From Candidatus Zixiibacteriota bacterium (lineage in GTDB: Bacteria; Zixibacteria; MSB-5A5; UBA10806; 4484-95), in assembly GCA_024231855.1 (NCBI GenBank), contig JAAEQD010000345.1, forward strand, positions 1-64,000: a stretch of DNA of 64,000 nt, in the 5' to 3' direction. The translations under genes and the position numbers were made by a program. Of the stretch, positions 27,940 through 36,985 are shown in pieces; the first letter of the stretch is position 1, and every line of letters begins with the position of its first letter. The notes below the pieces were generated by a model. It was not told where the DNA came from and did not search any database. It saw only the letters and a program-made list of their open reading frames with translations.

Positions 27940-28102
27940 GGCCAGCGGCAGGCAGGTTTCCTGACTTACGACAAACGGATCGACCTATGCCTTCCCATCA
28001 TTGGACAGTGGCATAAGTGGGAATTAGTCGTTTACAGTAGCGGGACTGTGACGGATTTCCACCGTCTTCCCTTTTATCCCAAAAGGGCACCAAACCGCTT
28101 AA
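27940..28102 (-). ncRNA. Cobalamin (B12) riboswitch
   Basis: Minus strand: GCGGTTTGGTGCCC..GGGAAGACGGTGGAAATCCGTCACAGTCCCGCTACTGTAA...GCCACTGTCC..GGGAAGGC...AGTCAGGAAACCTGCC. Confidence 0.95.
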
Positions 28103-28114
28103 TTTATTATAGGC

Positions 28115-28144
28115 TTTATACGAGATTTCACATCAGAATGTCAA
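28115..28144 (-). promoter_or_regulatory. Predicted sigma-70-type promoter for the riboswitch transcript
   Basis: Minus strand TTGACA-N18-TATAAA just upstream of the riboswitch. Confidence 0.5.
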
Positions 28145-28250
28145 GGAAATTCTGATGGCCAAATATTTTACCCTTTACTTAAGGGTGGATTTCTCGATTA
28201 TGGATCTTACCGGCCGTTAGAATTCGGTTACCATTTTTACGTACGCCGGA

Positions 28251-28916
28251 CTAATCCTGTTTCCGTCTTTTAGTCTTAGATAATCCTAAAACTTCGTTAC
28301 GATGGATAGCGACTGACGCCTTGGTTCTATTCAAGGCGGCGGCAATCTGACTATCGGTCATATCTTTATAATTTCTTTCGATAAAACTGTTCTCCTCGTC
28401 GGAATAGCCCTTGATCACTCGCTTGGGCCTGTTTAAAATGCGATTACGGTGATGCGTAACCGAGATCAATGATCGATTCAGAGCTTTGGCAATCGATGTA
28501 TCAGTCATTCTTTCGAAATTATCGAGAATAAATTGGTTTTCCTCCTCGGTGAAATTTCGACGATTTACTTTCTTTTTGCCCAGAACGACTAAACGGCGGT
28601 AGATGATAGATTTCAGCGGTTTGCCAAGCTGAATAGCCATTTCCGAATCGGTCATCTTATAATAGTTGCCGAGAATAAAACTATCATCGTTTTCAGTAAA
28701 ATTATACTTGCTTTTACGTCGTCGAGGCCGGTTTTTCAGCGCCATCATACGAGAGCGCCTTTTTATACCTAGTTCTTTGAATACCAATTGAACATACTGA
28801 CGGCTGCAACCGTAGTGTTCACCGATATCGGTTAGGGATAGCTTTTCCTGATGATACATCTGGAACAGTTTTTCTTTTTCGCTAACCATGCGTTGTTTTA
28901 AAGCGCGTTCTGCCAT
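28251..28916 (-). CDS. Putative DNA-binding protein: N-terminal HTH plus three tandem SANT/Myb-like repeats
   Basis: LSLTDIGEHYGCSRQYVQLVFKELGI; then NFTENDDSFILGNYYKMTDSEMAIQLG.. / NFTEEENQFILDNFERMTDTSIAKALN.. / GYSDEENSFIERNYKDMTDSQIAAALN... Confidence 0.7.
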   Translation of the reverse strand: MAERALKQRMVSEKEKLFQMYHQEKLSLTDIGEHYGCSRQYVQLVFKELGIKRRSRMMALKNRPRRRKSKYNFTENDDSFILGNYYKMTDSEMAIQLGKPLKSIIYRRLVVLGKKKVNRRNFTEEENQFILDNFERMTDTSIAKALNRSLISVTHHRNRILNRPKRVIKGYSDEENSFIERNYKDMTDSQIAAALNRTKASVAIHRNEVLGLSKTKRRKQD

Positions 28917-28945
28917 AATTTGCCCCTTATGGTTTTTAATTAAGG

Positions 28946-30772
28946 TTATTCAACTGTTACACTCTTGGCTAAATTTCTTGGTTGATCTACATCACATCCT
29001 CTCATAACTGATATATGGTACGCTAATAGCTGCAAAGGTATTATCGAAATAAGCGGAAGAACGAAATCCCGGGCTTTGGGGATATAGATGACATCATTAA
29101 CCATCGACGCGATTTCGGTATCGCCTTCCGTGGCGATGGCAATGACATTCCCCCGGCGGGCTTTAATCTCCTGAATATTCGACATAACCTTCTCGTAAAC
29201 AGCATCCTTCGGTGCCAGTACGACAACCGGCATATTTTCATCAATTAAAGCAATCGGACCATGCTTCATTTCCGCGGCCGGATAACCTTCGGCATGAATA
29301 TAAGATAGCTCCTTGAGTTTGAGAGCTCCCTCTAAAGCAACCGGAAAATTCAAACCCCGACCAAGGTAAAGAAAATTATCTTTTTGATAATATTTTTCCG
29401 CAATTTGCTTTATTTCCTCGTTTTTCTCTAACATCACACTTACCTGATCAGGTACCCGTTGAATCGCTTCTATCAGCCTTTCCCCCTGCTCGAGGGACAT
29501 ATGTCTCATCCTGGCCAACAAAATCGTAATCAATGATTGCACCATTATCTGCGAAGTAAACGCTTTGGTAGAAGCCACGCCGATCTCCGGGCCGGCGTGG
29601 ATATAAACACCGCCATCGGTTTCCCGAGCAATCGAAGAACCGACAGCGTTACAAATACCCAAACAAGTCGCGCCTTTGCGTTTGGCCTCGCGCAAAGCGG
29701 CCAGAGTATCGGCGGTTTCGCCGGATTGCGAGATCACGAGTACAAGCGAATCCGGGTCAATAATCGGGTTTCTATAACGAAATTCCGAAGCATATTCGAC
29801 CTCAACCGGTATCCGGGCATGTTCTTCGATCAAATATTCGCCGATTAAGCTGGCATGCCAGGACGTGCCGCAAGCAGTTATTAAAATCCTTTTTATCTGG
29901 CATAGTTCTTTATACTGAAGATTTAAGCCATTAAGTCTGACCGAACCATCCTCGAATTTAAGTCTACCGCGAATGGCATTGCGCAAGGTAGTAGGCTGCT
30001 CCATGATTTCTTTCAGCATAAAATGCGGATATCCGCCCTTCTCGATCATATCAAGGGACCAGTTTATATCCTCGATTTTAGGGCTGATCGTAGTTCTATC
30101 AATGCGCGAAACCGTGAAACCTTCCTGGGTTATTTCGGCAAGTTCACGGTCTTCAAGGTAAACTACCTGGTTGGTATATCTCAGGATCGCCGCGACATCG
30201 GAAGCCACAAAATTCTCGCCCTCGCCGTTTCCAATCACCAGGGGCGATCCCAGCCTGGCCGCTACGATTCTATCGGGCGAATCCAGACAGACTACCGCGA
30301 TGCCATATGTTCCATCAACCTGATTCAAGGCGATTCGTACCGCCTCGAGAAGATCACCGTTATAATGCTCGCTAATCAGGTGGGCCAGGATTTCGGTGTC
30401 CGTATCGGTGATAAATATATGGCCTTTTTTCTGAAGCAATGTTTTAAGGCTTTTATAGTTTTCGATAATTCCGTTATGAACTACCGCTATTCTGCCACTA
30501 TCATCAATATGGGGATGCGCGTTAATATCAGTGGGCTCACCATGGGTTGCCCATCGAGTGTGACCGATACCAAGCCTGGCGGAAATATCTTTGTCTTTTA
30601 TTTGTGCTTCCAAAGCGCTGATTTTTCCGGCGGCTTTTTGAATGATGATATCCGAGTTTTCGATACAGGCTATACCGGCTGAGTCATAACCTCTATATTC
30701 CAGTTTTTTCAATCCTTCAATTAATATAGGGACGGAGTTTTTCTCTCCGATATATCCAACTATGCCACACAT
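28946..30772 (-). CDS. glmS: Glutamine--fructose-6-phosphate aminotransferase (isomerizing)
   Basis: MCGIVGYIGEKNSVPILIEGLKKLEYRGYDSAGIA; ITACGTSWHASLIGEY; C-terminal PRNLAKSVTVE. Confidence 0.97.
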   Translation of the reverse strand: MCGIVGYIGEKNSVPILIEGLKKLEYRGYDSAGIACIENSDIIIQKAAGKISALEAQIKDKDISARLGIGHTRWATHGEPTDINAHPHIDDSGRIAVVHNGIIENYKSLKTLLQKKGHIFITDTDTEILAHLISEHYNGDLLEAVRIALNQVDGTYGIAVVCLDSPDRIVAARLGSPLVIGNGEGENFVASDVAAILRYTNQVVYLEDRELAEITQEGFTVSRIDRTTISPKIEDINWSLDMIEKGGYPHFMLKEIMEQPTTLRNAIRGRLKFEDGSVRLNGLNLQYKELCQIKRILITACGTSWHASLIGEYLIEEHARIPVEVEYASEFRYRNPIIDPDSLVLVISQSGETADTLAALREAKRKGATCLGICNAVGSSIARETDGGVYIHAGPEIGVASTKAFTSQIMVQSLITILLARMRHMSLEQGERLIEAIQRVPDQVSVMLEKNEEIKQIAEKYYQKDNFLYLGRGLNFPVALEGALKLKELSYIHAEGYPAAEMKHGPIALIDENMPVVVLAPKDAVYEKVMSNIQEIKARRGNVIAIATEGDTEIASMVNDVIYIPKARDFVLPLISIIPLQLLAYHISVMRGCDVDQPRNLAKSVTVE

Positions 30773-30785
30773 ATCCTCTCCATTA

Positions 30786-32126
30786 CTAACCTATTAAATC
30801 TTCTACTTCATCGGCCAAGATTTTGGCCTTTCGGGCATTATATGCCTCGGTCATGAGTCGGGCTATTGGCTCGGTGTTAGATAGTCTCAGCTGAAGCCAG
30901 CTGTCATTGAAGCCAATTTTAATCCCATCTCGTTTATCGGCTTTTCCCAGCTTAAAAGCCTTAATTATTTTATTAAAATTCAGCTTTTTTCCTGAAAGCT
31001 TTATTTTTCTCTTGATCATCGTGGTTCGAGGCAGTTCCGCGGTTAATTCGGAAATAGTTTTGCGGCTGGAGGTCAGGTATTGAAGCATTATCGCGGCGGC
31101 AATCATTCCATCACGGCCATAGTGAATTCCCGGATATATCAATCCACCATTACCTTCGCCGCCAACAACCCCGTTAACACGCTTCATTTTTTCGCTTACA
31201 TTGACCTCGCCTACCTTTGTTCGGTAGATCTTAACGCCAGCCTCACCGGCTACGAAATCATTAATCATCGATGAGGACAAATTGACGGCGATTGGGCCTT
31301 GCTTCCGCGTAAGAACGTACCTCATGCCCAGGGCCAGGGTAAATTCCTCGCCCAGCGGTTTACCTTTTTCATTCACCATTGCCATCCGGTCACTATCGGG
31401 ATCGAAAGCAAAGCCGATATCGGCCTTGAATGACTTAACAGCCCGACATAGCTGTTTCAAGTTTTCAGGGACAGGTTCTGGAGGGTGAGGAAATGTACCG
31501 TCGGGAACAGCATTGATCAATTTCAAAGAACAACCAAGTGAATTAAACAAGTCGGCGGCAACTCCGGAAGCGGTTCCGTTTACACAATCCGCAACGACCC
31601 TGAATTTTCGACGCTTAATAATAGCGGGCCTCAAAATATCAAGCGCCAGAATAGCTTTAATATATTTTTGGTCCCAATCATCCTCAATGCTATAAAATCC
31701 GAATTTCATTATATTGGGTTTTCTACTATTTTCACCCCGATTATAAATTTTCAAAAATCTTTTGCCTTGAGTTTCTGTCAGGAAAGAACCGCCCGGTCCA
31801 ATGAGTTTCAGGGCATTATATTCAATCGGATTATGACTCGCCGTAACTGCGACTCCCCCGGCAGCTCCAGATTCTTTGACAGCGAATTCCACGGCTGGCG
31901 TCGTAGCAACCCCAATATCTATAACATCACATCCAGCAGCCATCAGGCCAGTGGCAACCGCCGAAAATATCATTGGGCCGTGCGGTCTGGTATCTCGCCC
32001 AAGAATCGCTTTGCCGCCCTTTAAATATCTTCCAAAAGCTTTGCCATAACTTAAGGCGACTTCCGCAGTTAATGCATCGCCGACGATTCCTCGTATTCCG
32101 GATACTGATACTAATAGCTTATTCAC
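30786..32126 (-). CDS. glmM: Phosphoglucosamine mutase family (GlmM-like); GTG start proposed at 32126
   Basis: VSVSGIRGIVGDALTAEVALSYGKAFG; VAVTASHNPIEYNALKLIG; FAFDPDSDRMAMV; adjacent to glmS. Confidence 0.88.
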   Translation of the reverse strand: MNKLLVSVSGIRGIVGDALTAEVALSYGKAFGRYLKGGKAILGRDTRPHGPMIFSAVATGLMAAGCDVIDIGVATTPAVEFAVKESGAAGGVAVTASHNPIEYNALKLIGPGGSFLTETQGKRFLKIYNRGENSRKPNIMKFGFYSIEDDWDQKYIKAILALDILRPAIIKRRKFRVVADCVNGTASGVAADLFNSLGCSLKLINAVPDGTFPHPPEPVPENLKQLCRAVKSFKADIGFAFDPDSDRMAMVNEKGKPLGEEFTLALGMRYVLTRKQGPIAVNLSSSMINDFVAGEAGVKIYRTKVGEVNVSEKMKRVNGVVGGEGNGGLIYPGIHYGRDGMIAAAIMLQYLTSSRKTISELTAELPRTTMIKRKIKLSGKKLNFNKIIKAFKLGKADKRDGIKIGFNDSWLQLRLSNTEPIARLMTEAYNARKAKILADEVEDLIG

Positions 32127-32205
32127 CAATAAAACTCCAAATATAGCCTGTATAATCCCTCGATTACAAAATAGCATATAATGAATATAGATGTCAACGA
32201 GAAAA

Positions 32206-33036
32206 TTATTTTCTCATTCTTTTGTTCATTCGATAAAGACTGAACATGTAAAAGAGTAAACCACAAGTTAGCAACCACAATAAATCACCTGGAATCGTAT
32301 TTAAGTTCGTACCGCTACATAATGCTCTCGTAATATTAACGATGTGATAAAGAGGCATCATATAAGCGATCTTCTGGGCCCAAACGGGAAGCTGGCTTAC
32401 CGGGAAAAACGTACCGGCAAATAAAAACATCGGCGTCATTATGACGGTGAAGAAATAATCGACATAGCTTATCGACGGTATGTATGTCATATAAGACAAT
32501 GCTATCGCGCCATTAATAAATCCGGCGAAGACACATAAAAATGGAATTAAGAGAGCTAATGGCGATTTAATCAGGCCAAAAGCAGCAATAACAATAAGTA
32601 TCGATACGCCCTGGATTAAAGCCTTAAAAGCGCCATATAAAATTTCACCGGTCGCCACATCCTCAATCGAAACAGGCGTGGAAATCATAGCATCGAATGT
32701 CTTTTGGTAATACAATCGAACATATGAGCCGACCGCGTTTTCAAAAAAAGGCGCGGTCATCATCACCGAGGCAATTAAAGCCGGCGCGATGAATTCAATA
32801 TAAGGCGTTTCCTGTACCCGAACAATTAAAGCGCCCAGGCCATATCCCATCCCCACCAGGTAGAATAAGGGATCAAGGAACGGCGGGATTATTGATGTTT
32901 TCCAGGTTTTAAAGAACACATCATAGTTTCGCGCCAGAACATGAAAAGACCGATATGAAATTCCACTGATCAGCTCTGTCATAAGATTTCCCCTTTTCGT
33001 AGGCCGGATAATAACAACCTCTCGTTCTATTGTCAA
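32206..33036 (-). CDS. ABC-2 type transporter permease
   Basis: TWKTSIIPPFLDPLFYLVGMGYGLG, six TM segments, YMMPLYHIVNITRAL. Confidence 0.87.
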   Translation of the reverse strand: MTIEREVVIIRPTKRGNLMTELISGISYRSFHVLARNYDVFFKTWKTSIIPPFLDPLFYLVGMGYGLGALIVRVQETPYIEFIAPALIASVMMTAPFFENAVGSYVRLYYQKTFDAMISTPVSIEDVATGEILYGAFKALIQGVSILIVIAAFGLIKSPLALLIPFLCVFAGFINGAIALSYMTYIPSISYVDYFFTVIMTPMFLFAGTFFPVSQLPVWAQKIAYMMPLYHIVNITRALCSGTNLNTIPGDLLWLLTCGLLFYMFSLYRMNKRMRK

Positions 33037-33110
33037 TAGAAAGTATCCGAGATGAGGAAGTAAAGCGTGACATTTCTTGACTGTCGCGGAATATGGTATA
33101 TCTTTAGTGA

Positions 33111-34460
33111 ATGGAATTCTCCCTGGAACCCTCCAACCGTCAGCTGAGAAGAGCTATTTATTCACTGGCGCTGCCAATTGTCTGGTCTAATCTTTTACAG
33201 CGCGGCGTTGGAATTATTGATGCCATGATGGTCGGTCATCTGGGCGCTGAAGAGCTTGCCGGTGTCGGTATGGCCCAACTGGTTATATTTCTGGCTATGG
33301 CGATGATGATGGGCATTGGCATTGGGACAATGATATTGGTAGCTCGCGCCACCGGCGCCAGGAAACCCGATGAAGTCATTCAAGCTGCCGGAACCGGGAT
33401 AACTATAGGTCTGATTGCCTCGATCTTCCTGGGAGCTATTGGTTATCTAATAAGCTATCGGGCCGTTATCTTTATCGGAGCTTCACATGAGGTTGCCCTT
33501 ATGGCGGAAGAATATCTTCATATCATCTTCATATTTTTATTCGCGAGAGGTCTGATTTTTGTAATCAGCTCGATATTTCAGGGTTCCGGCGACAGTAAAA
33601 CGCCTCTATATGTTATTATATGGGTTAACATTATTCACATCGCTCTGGCCTATCCTCTTATCTACGGTTTTTTGTATGAACCTCTGAGTATTCGCATTAT
33701 TCCGCTTGGAGTCAAAGGAGCTGCCTGGGCTAATGGTTTGACCGAATTTGGCGGCGTAATTATTCTTTATCTCCTGGCTGTCAAAAAGGGCTTAGTCAAG
33801 CTATCGGTTTCTAAAGTCGATTTATCGTACTTTAAAAAGTTAAGCCGTCTCGGTATTCCCGTTTATCTAGAACGTGTTCTAATTACCACTTCCCAGATGG
33901 TTTATGCCAAAATGGTGGTCAGTTTTTCTGTAGCCGCCTACGCGGCTCATCAGATCGGTTTTAATATCGAAGCCCTGGCATTTTTACCGGGATTAGGCTT
34001 CGCCCAGGCCGCTACTGCCATGGTTGGTCAAAATTTGGGGGCGAAAAAGCCTGATCGTGCCAGGCGCGTCGGCTATCAATCCAATTATATTGCTTTGGGG
34101 GTAATGATATTATTTGGTGTCTCTTATCTTATCATTCCGCGTTTTTGGGTAGGCCTGTTCACCACCGAGGCCGAGGTTATCGCCTACGGTATTATATTCT
34201 GCTATATAGCCGCATTTATCCAAGCCCCCCTGGCGTCGGCCATGGTTTTTGCCGGAGCGCTTCGAGGGGCGGGTCAAACCCGTTTCGTTATGTTCACCAC
34301 GATTATCGGAGCCTGGGGAGTGCGTTTGCCATTCGCTTATATATTTGGGATTTTAGCTGGCGGAGGCATTATTTGGGTATGGATAGCCATGCTGGTTGAT
34401 TGGATCGCACGCAGCGCGATACTTTTCGGACGGTATAAATGGGGTAAACAATTCGAATAG
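33111..34460 (+). CDS. MATE family efflux transporter
   Basis: ALPIVWSNLLQRGVGIIDAMMVGHLGAEELAGVGMA; FNIEALAFLPGLGFAQAATAMVGQNLGAKKPDRA. Confidence 0.93.
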   Translation: MEFSLEPSNRQLRRAIYSLALPIVWSNLLQRGVGIIDAMMVGHLGAEELAGVGMAQLVIFLAMAMMMGIGIGTMILVARATGARKPDEVIQAAGTGITIGLIASIFLGAIGYLISYRAVIFIGASHEVALMAEEYLHIIFIFLFARGLIFVISSIFQGSGDSKTPLYVIIWVNIIHIALAYPLIYGFLYEPLSIRIIPLGVKGAAWANGLTEFGGVIILYLLAVKKGLVKLSVSKVDLSYFKKLSRLGIPVYLERVLITTSQMVYAKMVVSFSVAAYAAHQIGFNIEALAFLPGLGFAQAATAMVGQNLGAKKPDRARRVGYQSNYIALGVMILFGVSYLIIPRFWVGLFTTEAEVIAYGIIFCYIAAFIQAPLASAMVFAGALRGAGQTRFVMFTTIIGAWGVRLPFAYIFGILAGGGIIWVWIAMLVDWIARSAILFGRYKWGKQFE

Positions 34461-34737
34461 AAGCACACTCTATAAAGTACCTGGAATTATCTACAAGGTA
34501 AAGTATTCCTGGTTATTCCATCGGATTTCTTCACGAATGAACGCCGTTATTGAAGCATTACCGGCCCATACCCAAATCAATGTTTCATAGTGAAATATAC
34601 AAAGGATAATGGATGAATTGATTCGATCGTTCAAAACGTTCACAAAACGTTCATTACGCTCGTCCATTATATCGAAAATCAAAATTTAACTAAATCTAAT
34701 TATTATCTTGCCGAAATCATAAGCAGAGGAAAAGATT

Positions 34738-35118
34738 ATGTCTAGAAATTCATCGAAGAAAATATTGATCGTTGACGACAATCCGAACATGTCGGTTCTT
34801 CTTTCCGATATTCTCGAGATATTCGAATATGAAGGGGCCCAGGCCGAAGACGGCGAAGTGGCTTTAGACAAACTCAAAGAAGAAAACTACGCGATGGTTT
34901 TTACCGATCTGAGAATGCCCAAGATGGATGGTATCGATCTTCTTAAAGCGATAAAAAATCAACATCCTGGCCTGCCGGTAGTTGTTATCACCGGTTATTC
35001 ATTAGGTGAAACACAGAATATTTTATTAACAGAACGGGCCGATGGCTTCCTGAATAAACCGTTTAAGGTGAACGAAATAAAAGACTTACTGGAAAAACTC
35101 CTGGACTTCTCCGGCTAA
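34738..35118 (+). CDS. Single-domain response regulator (CheY-like receiver)
   Basis: KILIVDDNPNMSVLL; MVFTDLRMPKMDGIDLL; VVVITGYS; FLNKPF. Confidence 0.92.
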   Translation: MSRNSSKKILIVDDNPNMSVLLSDILEIFEYEGAQAEDGEVALDKLKEENYAMVFTDLRMPKMDGIDLLKAIKNQHPGLPVVVITGYSLGETQNILLTERADGFLNKPFKVNEIKDLLEKLLDFSG

Positions 35119-35242
35119 TAAATTCAATTTCGCCCAAATCTCAAATCATCAATCATCTGAACATAATCAGCCTAATTGTATTAATCATGTTTATAAGGCT
35201 CAATAATTACTCAATCGCACCATTTTGCAAAAACACTATAAA

Positions 35243-35272
35243 TTTGATTGAAATATTTGATAAGGTATAATA
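35243..35272 (+). promoter_or_regulatory. Possible sigma-70-type promoter for the ECF operon
   Basis: TTGATT-N16-TATAAT. Confidence 0.35.
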
Positions 35273-35350
35273 TTTTATGTAATTAGTTATCAAAGTAGCC
35301 GAGGTTGAAACTTTTAACCTGGGATAGCGTAGTTTTAGAAGGAAGGCGTT

Positions 35351-35920
35351 CTGAACACTGAATCGGAAGAAATTTTAATTAGGCAAGCCTTAAAAGGCGA
35401 TCAGAAGGCTTATCAAACTCTTTTTGAGGCGCACCGGCAGGCAATCTATCATATCATCATCAAGATAGTGCGCAATTCCGAAGAGGCCCAGGACCTGGTT
35501 CAGGAGACGTTTATAAAAGCTTTCGGCTCTTTGAAAACATACAATCCCACTTATCGGTTCACCACCTGGCTTTATAAAATAGCCGCCAATTCTTCTATTG
35601 ACTTTATACGTAAGCGCAGAATTCAGACATTTTCACTGGATCAACCGCTAGAGACAAAAGATGGTCGAGTTACTGTTGAGGTGGCGGATATGTCCTATCA
35701 TCCCGAGCGTGACCTGACAGCGAAGCGGCAAAAGTTGTCGATTTCCGAGGCGATAGATTCGCTGCCCAAAAAATACAAGCAGGTTATAGTCAAGCGACAT
35801 CAGGAGGATAAATCTTACGAAGAGATTGCCTCTGACCTGGACGTACCGGTTGGAACGGTTAAAGCCCGCATTTTCAGGGCCAGGGAATTGTTGAAGAAGA
35901 AGCTGAAGTCATTAAGGTAA
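35351..35920 (+). CDS. ECF-type RNA polymerase sigma factor (CTG start proposed; ORF track start 35468 is internal to region 2)
   Basis: LNTESEEILIRQALKGDQKAYQTLFEAHRQAIYHIIIKIVRNSEEAQDLVQETFIKAF...; region 4 SLPKKYKQVIVKRHQEDKSYEEIASDLDVPVGTVKARIFRARELLKK. Confidence 0.88.
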   Translation: MNTESEEILIRQALKGDQKAYQTLFEAHRQAIYHIIIKIVRNSEEAQDLVQETFIKAFGSLKTYNPTYRFTTWLYKIAANSSIDFIRKRRIQTFSLDQPLETKDGRVTVEVADMSYHPERDLTAKRQKLSISEAIDSLPKKYKQVIVKRHQEDKSYEEIASDLDVPVGTVKARIFRARELLKKKLKSLR

Positions 35921-35935
35921 TGATAGGAGGCTGCT

Positions 35936-36985
35936 ATGAAGAAGATTTTGATCACATTTCTGCTTTTGACAACGACCGTATTTGCCCAGCAGGAATTCAA
36001 GGATGAATTCAGTCAATCCGCGGAAAATATCGAAACGGTTTTAGTCGATTGTTCGCACGGCAGAATATTCTGCGAACCATCCGCCGATAATAAGATCACA
36101 GTCCATATAAAAAAGGTGGTTTACTTAAAGCAGGAGGATGACGCCAAGGAATTGGCCGAGGCCTGCAAAGTCGACTACAATACCAGCGGTAGAAATTTTG
36201 AGATCGAAGTGGATTTCCCGCGTTCCGGCCGTCACAAAAGAAATCTTATGAATAAGCTTTTCTCATTGGATTTCGATGATGATATTGAGATTTTAATCAA
36301 TGTGGCAATACCTCCCGCTATCAAATTCGCGGTTAAAACTTCATCCGCGGATATTTCCGTTTCGGGTATCAACAATGATATCGATATTCGCGGCTCATCG
36401 GCCGATGTTAGCCTCGAGGATATCGATGGAAACTGCATTATCGATTTATCATCAGGCGACCTGGAAGCGTTTAACATCAATGGCGAGCTTTCTCTATATG
36501 GATCGTCTTCCGATTTTGAACTGGATGGCATAGCCGGAGCAATTGACATATCAACATCTTCTGGAGATGGCATAATCGATGACATTAATGGAAATATCAA
36601 ATTAAAAACATCATCCGGTGATATCAAAATATATAACCTTGAAGGTGATCTTGATTTTAGTTCTACATCCGGAGATCTCACGGCCGGTAATATTTCCGGC
36701 TATATAGATGCCGGGTCCTCTTCAGGAACAATTAATTTGAGACGATTAACCAATAAGGAAGGTAGATATTTCGTGGAAACAACTTCCGGCGATGTTCATC
36801 TGGAAGTCGATCCCCGTTTTGACGGTCATCTGGAGATTGAAACGATCTCCGGGGCCATCGACACCTATCTGGATATTTCATTGGATAGACAGTACGATGA
36901 GTTCATAACCGGCAGCACCGGGGAAGGAAATGGAAAAATCGAAATAGAAACTTCATCAGGTGATGTTGTACTGGAGAATTATTAA
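35936..36985 (+). CDS. DUF4097-type beta-strand-repeat secreted protein
   Basis: Signal peptide; repeated SSGD motifs (IDLSSGDLEAFN, ISTSSGDGIIDDING, KTSSGDIKIYN, STSGDLTAGN, ETSSGDVVLENY). Confidence 0.8.
   Translation: MKKILITFLLLTTTVFAQQEFKDEFSQSAENIETVLVDCSHGRIFCEPSADNKITVHIKKVVYLKQEDDAKELAEACKVDYNTSGRNFEIEVDFPRSGRHKRNLMNKLFSLDFDDDIEILINVAIPPAIKFAVKTSSADISVSGINNDIDIRGSSADVSLEDIDGNCIIDLSSGDLEAFNINGELSLYGSSSDFELDGIAGAIDISTSSGDGIIDDINGNIKLKTSSGDIKIYNLEGDLDFSSTSGDLTAGNISGYIDAGSSSGTINLRRLTNKEGRYFVETTSGDVHLEVDPRFDGHLEIETISGAIDTYLDISLDRQYDEFITGSTGEGNGKIEIETSSGDVVLENY

Noticed and set aside
30773-30786. glmS ribozyme upstream of glmS
   Set aside because: Only ~13 nt separate glmS from the upstream glmM gene, and no ribozyme-like sequence is present there.
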